17,542 bases of DNA from Desulfobacterales bacterium (lineage in GTDB: Bacteria > Desulfobacterota > Desulfobacteria > Desulfobacterales > Desulfosalsimonadaceae): contig JAOZOL010000024.1 in the NCBI GenBank assembly GCA_029933295.1, forward strand, positions 1-17,542, given 5' to 3'. The position numbers and the translations under genes are program-made. Below the pieces are notes generated by a model. The model ran no database searches. It was not told the DNA's origin and saw only the letters and a program-made list of their open reading frames with translations. This document shows, in pieces, positions 14,801 through 17,542 of the stretch. Each line of letters begins with the position of its first letter. Position 1 is the first letter of the stretch.

Positions 14801-17542
14801 AACCGCACTTTTGTTTGCAAAAAATCTTGCCGATCTAACAGGAAACCTTCGGCCGGAATCCAAACCCCATGCCGAAGCCCTGCTTCGCTTAGGGCTTATG
14901 TATGCAAAACTGGATGATTATGAAAACGCCATTCCTGTAATCGAATCTTCCGTAACCATCATGTCGAATTTAAAGCCGGACGGGGAACTGATCAATGCCA
15001 TGACAGACCTGGGTATTGTACTTGAAAACGCTACAAATTATGAAACCGCCCTAAGCCGATTTAAGGCGGCGGCTGATTTAAGCCGTACTCTGGATCAGTC
15101 TGAACTGCTGGGAGATCAGTATCTCAATATCGGCCGGGTCTACGACCTGCGGTTAAACCAATATGCAATTGCCATATTAAATTATAAAAAAGCGTTAGAT
15201 ATTTTTTTCTCAATACATGATGTTGAAAAAATCGCGGAATCAAAATTAGACATGGGCCGGTGTTATCGGCTTTTGGGAAATTTCTCAACTGCTGACAAAT
15301 ATTATACGCAAAGCATAAAACTGATTTCCGAACAGGCGCCGGATAATAAAAATTTGTTAATAATAAAAGTCAAAATCCTCATTGAACAGGCAAACAATGC
15401 CTGGTTCCAGGGCAGATATGCCGAAGCGCTTCGACTTCAGCGGCAATGTTATACCATGGCCATTGAGCAGAAACTGCCGCTCATCCAGGTTCTTTCCCTT
15501 AACACCGCCGGCCTGATCTGGTGGACCCTGGGGGATTACGAAAAGGCTTTGTCAGAGTTAAAAAACGCTCTTGAAAAAGCACAAGACCTGGCTGTTCGAA
15601 AGGACGAAATTTCTTCCACCTTAAATAATCTCGGCCTTGTTTACCGGGACATGGGAAACTATAACCTGGCACTGGAAACCTTTGAAAAAGCCATCCGTAT
15701 TGATACGGATATAAAATCAAAATGGGGAACCGCCTATGACTATCGAAACAAGGGGTTGACCTACTTGAAAATGAAACACCCGGAAAAGGCCGCGCCGCTT
15801 TTTGATCAGGCTTATACAATTTCAACTAGCATCGGCAACCGGATCAATGCAGCAAAGGCCATGCTGGGAAAAGGCGACGCCCTGTTTGCCTTAAAGGACT
15901 TTGAAAATGCAAAAAAAGCATTTCATCTTGCTTTAAAAGATTCGCGGTCCATGCGTATTAAGGAAACCCAATGGCGATCACTTTATGGTCTGGCAAGGAT
16001 CAGTATCTCCTTTGACAAAGACCTTTTAATGGCTGAAAAACAGCTCCGGGAATCGGTGGATGTCATTGAACAATTACGCGGTGACATTAAAATAAAACAG
16101 CTTAAGGAAAACTTTATCACCAACAAACTTTCGGTTTACGAAACTCTGGTGAAACTTTTGGCGGATACGGGAAAACCGGTACAGGCATTTGAAATGGCTG
16201 AACGGTCCCGGGCCCGCAATTTTATCGATCTTCTGGGCAATCAGCAGATCGGGTTTAGCAATAAAACGGAAAACCGGTTGTTTAAAAAACAGGCCCTGAT
16301 TAAATCTGAAATCGAAGAATATGAAACCCTGCTGGCCATGTCCAAAGATTCATCAGAAGCGGCAATGTATAAAAAATCCATTGAAACCTTAACCCGGGAT
16401 CTTGAAAACGTGATGCTTGACATGGAACTGCAGAATCCGCAACTGGCATCCCTGGTATCTGTGCCGGCTGTGAATGCGGACACCATTTTAAAAAAAATCC
16501 AACCCGGTGTGGCCCTTCTCTCTTATTATCTGCTGGACAATGAAATTTTCTGCTGGGTTCTCCGGTCAAATACCGGGCCGGACGCCAAAGGGAACACAAA
16601 AGGCACACCTGCAAAATCAGGAATAACGCTGATCCGGATATCTTCTGAAAAAACCGGGCTTGAAAGAAAGATACTGGAATACCGCAGGATCATCCAGAAC
16701 CTTGAACCGTTTGAAAAACACGCTAAAGCATTGTACGATAGGCTGATAGCGCCGGTTTTACCGAAATTAAATAATATTCATACCCTCGGCATCATCCCCC
16801 ACGGATCATTGCACTATCTGTCGTTTGCCACTCTGTTTGACGGCGACAATTTTGTTGTAGATCAGTTTGCCTTGTTCTATCTGCCGTCTGCTGCTGTTTT
16901 TGATTATACATTGAACAGACGCATACCACGACCCCCGGCCCCTCCGAAAGTACTTGCCATTGGAAACCCGGATCTGGGCGACCCCATCCTGGACCTTCCC
17001 TTTGCCGAACAGGAAGTCGGAGCCATGAAATGGGATTTTGCAAATATTACGGTGCTGACCCGTGAAAAAGCCACAAAAAACTGGGTGATTGACAATATAG
17101 GCGAATTTGACATCATTCATATCGCGTCCCACGGTGAATTTGACCCGATTAATCCGCTCCTGTCTGCCATAAAACTGGCCCGGCCAGTTGCTAAAAAAAC
17201 AAAAACAGATAAAAACTTTACAAAATCAAATTTGGATGGCAATTTAGATGCAGGTGAAATTTTCGGCTTAAAAATTGATGCGGACATGGTTTTCTTAAGC
17301 GCATGCCAGACCGGCCTGGGTAAAATCAGTGCCGGTGATGATGTCATCGGGTTAAACCGCTCCTTTTTCTTCGCCGGCACCCATACGGTTATCTCAAGCC
17401 TGTGGCGGGTGAGTGACGTGTCCACGGCGATTTTGATCAAATCCTTTTATCGCCGATACCTGACCCAAAACAAGGCCGACAGCTTGCAACAGTCAGCTCT
17501 GCATGTTAAAACACGGTATCCGCATCCGGGGTATTGGGGGGC
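8811..17542 (+). CDS. Giant exported propeller-TPR-pseudoCHAT-TPR-CHAT protein (3' end beyond the window)
   Basis: One frame runs without a stop for 2910 codons from ATG 8811 (AAGGAAA at 8799-8805) to the window edge. Residues 1-34 form an export signal (hydrophobic stretch about 17-34, possible cleavage after GMA). Residues 51-340 form a PD40/TolB-like beta-propeller; 350-1450 a helical TPR-like region with degenerate repeats; 1451-1620 a coiled linker; 1624-1880 a degenerate CHAT domain; about 1880-1940 a Ser/Pro/Lys linker; 1941-2425 a clear TPR array; 2459-2550 the AERSRARNF linker typical before CHAT; and 2555-2910 an intact CHAT protease with His2774 (HIASHGEF) and Cys2832 (SACQTG). The last visible residues, HPGYWGA, match the usual C-terminal end of CHAT domains, so few residues should be missing. 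CHAT is a caspase/separase-related cysteine protease fold. Substrate and trigger are unknown; the signal places it in the envelope. No frameshift is evident. Confidence 0.9.
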   Translation, partial: MIPPVTSIPKTFGTSRLVCLLIAMSLYCASIGMAGTSKTDDESIFLNQPIQITSKTESVLDMAVSADGSHILYISGDKKPTTLWWGSADPAITQLPIQLVSGSSVKSSPAISPDGRYVAYVATDYDVKGDIFLIDINNEDHQPVRLTGRKTEDGGPCFSSTGRYLYFHQASGNSLRQLAVLDLKQKESYPELIEIGGDGMYCSISPNDQKLAFVSYRNGKSGDIWFYDIAQKNVRQITGGPAIDLFPQWAADSRTLYFSRIGSDTNHDKKLTPDDNSIICRIDIPESETGNHSIPYPVTPLNISCFKPYATKSHSGSNLYFLSDMAGVSNCWTITEEGYIHTADTAESQFTIAKQIANRLPYDPYLSLLAFVHVVERFGDDSAVSAAAAYEAGNILYQLDLPASANAAYDYIIKTYSTIIPESKLAEIKQTVINFQTTLNSTTRESDKRTLISNSLSILDKIASQHSGYIALEAKIESATMLFNTTDRIDDLMTALERLDGVIDDDSADNSQKARALFLKAKIYGKTATPEKAAKTFRTILIDFPEQKKWGDMAVEQILDILLSGYADADFDEKMKILNSTADANKLAAPSLAMGALNRIGDLFYNADQPTSAKSAYRHVIDTWPILTTQTAAARLSLAEILFKEEQFRQAIDLYETEIHLRKTTDRIYQLARRGYIRKTVSIGEFLYRLGEIPSSRNTFKELIDYDETIIEGHRGYIKCAAASGDIENVLEKYKNRMSAAPDNPLWLYCTGLCLTYQNTEEATRQARKLIQKAIRFKGNIEYFHQTLGYVDEVLETVYGKSKRLESALTSYQKAYFLNDHEKNPENAANLELNIGNSYYLLGQFGKAFDFYAKRKKREIPFSNPDTKIIFYKRFGECAFQDNDIQSTITGYLLAIKNINEHLDPIAASRAFDRLQRYIKDQITGPAQTRKKLKKQAQQIAEKLSDIGLIVSELTRKSSPPPSSEWQAYKKEMFVVVEKQKKLNKNAFKLAKKLNAVNLKETGKALVITPDENLTNLTRRIEKALLYPERLIELKIEIMDRLGLAFQEKQQWKKAADTFDAVFLLNQKSQNFQNLAKNKRSTAYNTYMLAGTASGDKRTMLLKKASKGFYTVLSLIDKYGVPKPEKKEKKALINLSLTASLDKTSATQAAKGFSEIQEKRLAWTFISRIQLELGNLETAKTQLEKQLAQYPPHKSVGEKDRYGVSLLYHRAGLLANATGDNEAAFDQFAESASLCMEMKSPVSTAINITNMAAIFQKSINEKPKQEVINQKLFIIRNLDKQAQKLLLKNAGLTGLQILTDYHNAMGIFYTNMSDSQDSDITGAVRRIELLQTAISHFLNGLGIFKDKNLRLSRKLLETKTALHLNMAAAAQKLGENKTAELHFQKALENAKAGVFPDMHWRALLGLGKISDALNILEMVTLYRAGCEPMEIIKGFGSLVLEEIKNGNFETAFNLAERISELERFNRMAGFIRPKNNRERALFLKMYPHIKRIDDLNIELSEADEDKKPFIKKRIDTEQSLLNAQKGINGENLPFLVRNIRNRSTQDLAIRLTGISLSIEEIAEKRAALNIRTLSEIKIGEKTMTTSRMLEKKYQSLVNEYRQLAENAYYDRPKTVASDFITLMSPEPVEAIDLVDTLSEDDAVVRILNTGNLKTPYAAFFISTDGVTAIAADTISAVKEKMSDEIDWTIPYIATEEPVSLNFESTYPFALSGTHLFRCIANKKPFKRKLMSIPKTDFDETLFRPFEITSLDSSLDVNDPAFPRNFSSINTLFITGGPKTAMSVPTNPGDRAHQFFSVNLSPDVRFDLEKLLAGTKNLSLSLISDASVNNAYLIGHLFAIYGCPGIIFVNNTDTQTGMIADILKSYAENSGIQALRSAITSAGDKNDTASPKIADRQLAAESAEKPKINPVNKPKPDTLLYLGYQGMTSAESKKFAKKNFIRYIKTGRSAFDHNDYSTALVLFENAISVAKEIKKYTKYLPDLYKYGRESAFRSGNMKTALLFAKNLADLTGNLRPESKPHAEALLRLGLMYAKLDDYENAIPVIESSVTIMSNLKPDGELINAMTDLGIVLENATNYETALSRFKAAADLSRTLDQSELLGDQYLNIGRVYDLRLNQYAIAILNYKKALDIFFSIHDVEKIAESKLDMGRCYRLLGNFSTADKYYTQSIKLISEQAPDNKNLLIIKVKILIEQANNAWFQGRYAEALRLQRQCYTMAIEQKLPLIQVLSLNTAGLIWWTLGDYEKALSELKNALEKAQDLAVRKDEISSTLNNLGLVYRDMGNYNLALETFEKAIRIDTDIKSKWGTAYDYRNKGLTYLKMKHPEKAAPLFDQAYTISTSIGNRINAAKAMLGKGDALFALKDFENAKKAFHLALKDSRSMRIKETQWRSLYGLARISISFDKDLLMAEKQLRESVDVIEQLRGDIKIKQLKENFITNKLSVYETLVKLLADTGKPVQAFEMAERSRARNFIDLLGNQQIGFSNKTENRLFKKQALIKSEIEEYETLLAMSKDSSEAAMYKKSIETLTRDLENVMLDMELQNPQLASLVSVPAVNADTILKKIQPGVALLSYYLLDNEIFCWVLRSNTGPDAKGNTKGTPAKSGITLIRISSEKTGLERKILEYRRIIQNLEPFEKHAKALYDRLIAPVLPKLNNIHTLGIIPHGSLHYLSFATLFDGDNFVVDQFALFYLPSAAVFDYTLNRRIPRPPAPPKVLAIGNPDLGDPILDLPFAEQEVGAMKWDFANITVLTREKATKNWVIDNIGEFDIIHIASHGEFDPINPLLSAIKLARPVAKKTKTDKNFTKSNLDGNLDAGEIFGLKIDADMVFLSACQTGLGKISAGDDVIGLNRSFFFAGTHTVISSLWRVSDVSTAILIKSFYRRYLTQNKADSLQQSALHVKTRYPHPGYWG
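8961..9830 (+). other. Domain: TolB/PD40-like beta-propeller (residues about 51-340)
   Basis: At least five PD40-like strands recur with the pattern S-P-DG-x-x-(I/V/L)-x-(Y/F): MAVSADGSHILYIS, PAISPDGRYVAYVA, CFSSTGRYLYFHQ, SISPNDQKLAFVS and QWAADSRTLYFSR, most followed by a D-I-x-x-(I/Y) segment (GDIFLIDI, GDIWFYDI). A sixth, weaker blade is SNLYFLSDMAGVSNCW. This is the TolB/WD40-like fold that mediates binding to proteins or carbohydrates. Between blades, residues 264-275 (DTNHDKKLTPDD) follow the spacing of an EF-hand-type calcium loop. Confidence 0.75.
9861..13160 (+). other. Region: first helical/TPR-like array (residues about 351-1450)
   Basis: About 1100 residues of mostly alpha-helical sequence. 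Recognisable TPR-like pairs include ARLSLAEILFKEEQFRQAID, ELNIGNSYYLLGQFGKAFDF, RLGLAFQEKQQWKKAADTF and YHRAGLLANATGDNEAAFDQ. Spacing between them is irregular, unlike the tidy second array. A lysine-rich run sits near residues 1124-1132. The region probably forms a long superhelical scaffold between the propeller and the degenerate CHAT domain. Confidence 0.6.
13680..14445 (+). other. Domain: degenerate CHAT (pseudo-protease), residues about 1624-1879
   Basis: This segment parallels the intact CHAT domain. DAVVRILNTG...AFFISTDG matches the opening VALLSYYLLDN...CWVLRS. INTLFITGGPKT matches FDIIHIASHGEF, with Gly1776 in place of the catalytic His. LSLISDASVNN matches MVFLSACQTG, with Ala1825 (or Ser1826) in place of the Cys. 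IGHLFAIYGCPGIIFVNNTD then matches IGLNRSFFFAGTHTVISSLW. Both catalytic residues are absent, so it should be inactive and may be regulatory or structural. The nearby Cys in GCPG lies two strands later and is not the nucleophile position. Confidence 0.7.
14631..16083 (+). other. Region: second TPR array (residues about 1941-2425)
   Basis: About a dozen consecutive TPR-like units, for example GRSAFDHNDYSTALVLFENA, LLRLGLMYAKLDDYENAIPV, DLGIVLENATNYETALSRF, NIGRVYDLRLNQYAIAILNY, MGRCYRLLGNFSTADKYYTQ, NTAGLIWWTLGDYEKALSEL and NNLGLVYRDMGNYNLALETF. The spacing of about 40 residues and the asparagine-containing NLG helix A are those of TPR_12 / kinesin-light-chain-like repeats commonly fused to CHAT. 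It likely senses or presents the protease's ligand or substrate. Confidence 0.85.
16473..17542 (+). other. Domain: intact CHAT cysteine protease (residues 2555 to the window end)
   Basis: The CHAT core begins with NADTILKKIQPGVALLSYYL and includes GIIPHGSLHYLSFATLFDG, a standard CHAT strand. Catalytic His2774 is in HIASHGEFD and Cys2832 in LSACQTGLG, 58 residues apart. After the Cys come GDDVIGLNRSFFFAGTHTV and SSLWRVSDVSTAILIKSFY, the conserved C-terminal half. A 12-residue or so Lys/Asn-rich insert (about 2795-2806) sits between the His and Cys strands. The domain seems complete except for its last residues, cut by the window edge. Confidence 0.93.

Noticed and set aside
8811..17542. The giant protein as a Craspase-type CRISPR TPR-CHAT partner
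   Set aside because: No CRISPR array, Cas7-11-like gene or other cas gene is in the window, and the protein has an export signal and a propeller that the type III-E partner lacks.
1..17542. tRNA, rRNA, CRISPR array, insertion sequence or integrase
   Set aside because: Reading both strands I saw no cloverleaf or rRNA core motifs, no regularly spaced repeat-spacer pattern and no transposase or recombinase gene; the repeats present are short and confined to gaps.

Overview
The window most resembles the chromosome of a Gram-negative, sulfate-reducer-like member of Desulfobacterota (Desulfobacterales). It is moderately AT-rich, densely packed, and all recognisable genes lie on the + strand. It encodes a Tat-exported lipoprotein, an inner-membrane AsmA-type protein and an outer-membrane-type lipoprotein. 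Its intergenic gaps carry short palindromic and tandem repeats of a kind I associate with large Desulfobacterales genomes. The lineage is inference from style and content; there is no rRNA or marker gene to settle it.

Layout. (1) 1-82: repeat-rich leader. (2) 83-1917: an Acg-type nitroreductase-family protein with a twin-arginine signal and lipobox, coupled through a TAATG overlap to queC (queuosine/preQ0 biosynthesis). (3) 1906-2030: a hairpin at the queC stop and an inverted repeat. (4) 2052-4305: a GT-B glycosyltransferase overlapping a HAD-family hydrolase. (5) 4366-8642: a 1222-residue AsmA-like protein followed after 20 bases by a DUF1318 (YdbL-like) lipoprotein, resembling the ydbH-ynbE-ydbL lipid-transport arrangement of enterobacteria. 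(6) 8643-8810: a structured intergenic region with several inverted and direct repeats. (7) 8811 to the right edge: one uninterrupted reading frame of at least 2910 codons, open at the window end.

The giant frame is the main item. In order it has an export signal, a TolB/PD40-like beta-propeller, a long helical TPR-like region, a degenerate CHAT (caspase-like) domain, a second and very regular TPR array, and an intact C-terminal CHAT protease domain (His2774 and Cys2832). The degenerate domain lacks both catalytic residues (Gly1776 and Ala1825 at the equivalent places). It is preceded by the same kind of AER-containing linker as the intact domain, and the linker-to-nucleophile distance is nearly identical (374 versus 373 residues). 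This points to an internal duplication that yielded a pseudo-protease plus protease in one exported chain of about 2900 residues. Known TPR-CHAT effectors such as the type III-E CRISPR partner are intracellular; nothing CRISPR-like is present here. An envelope-located sensor-protease is the plausible but unproven reading.
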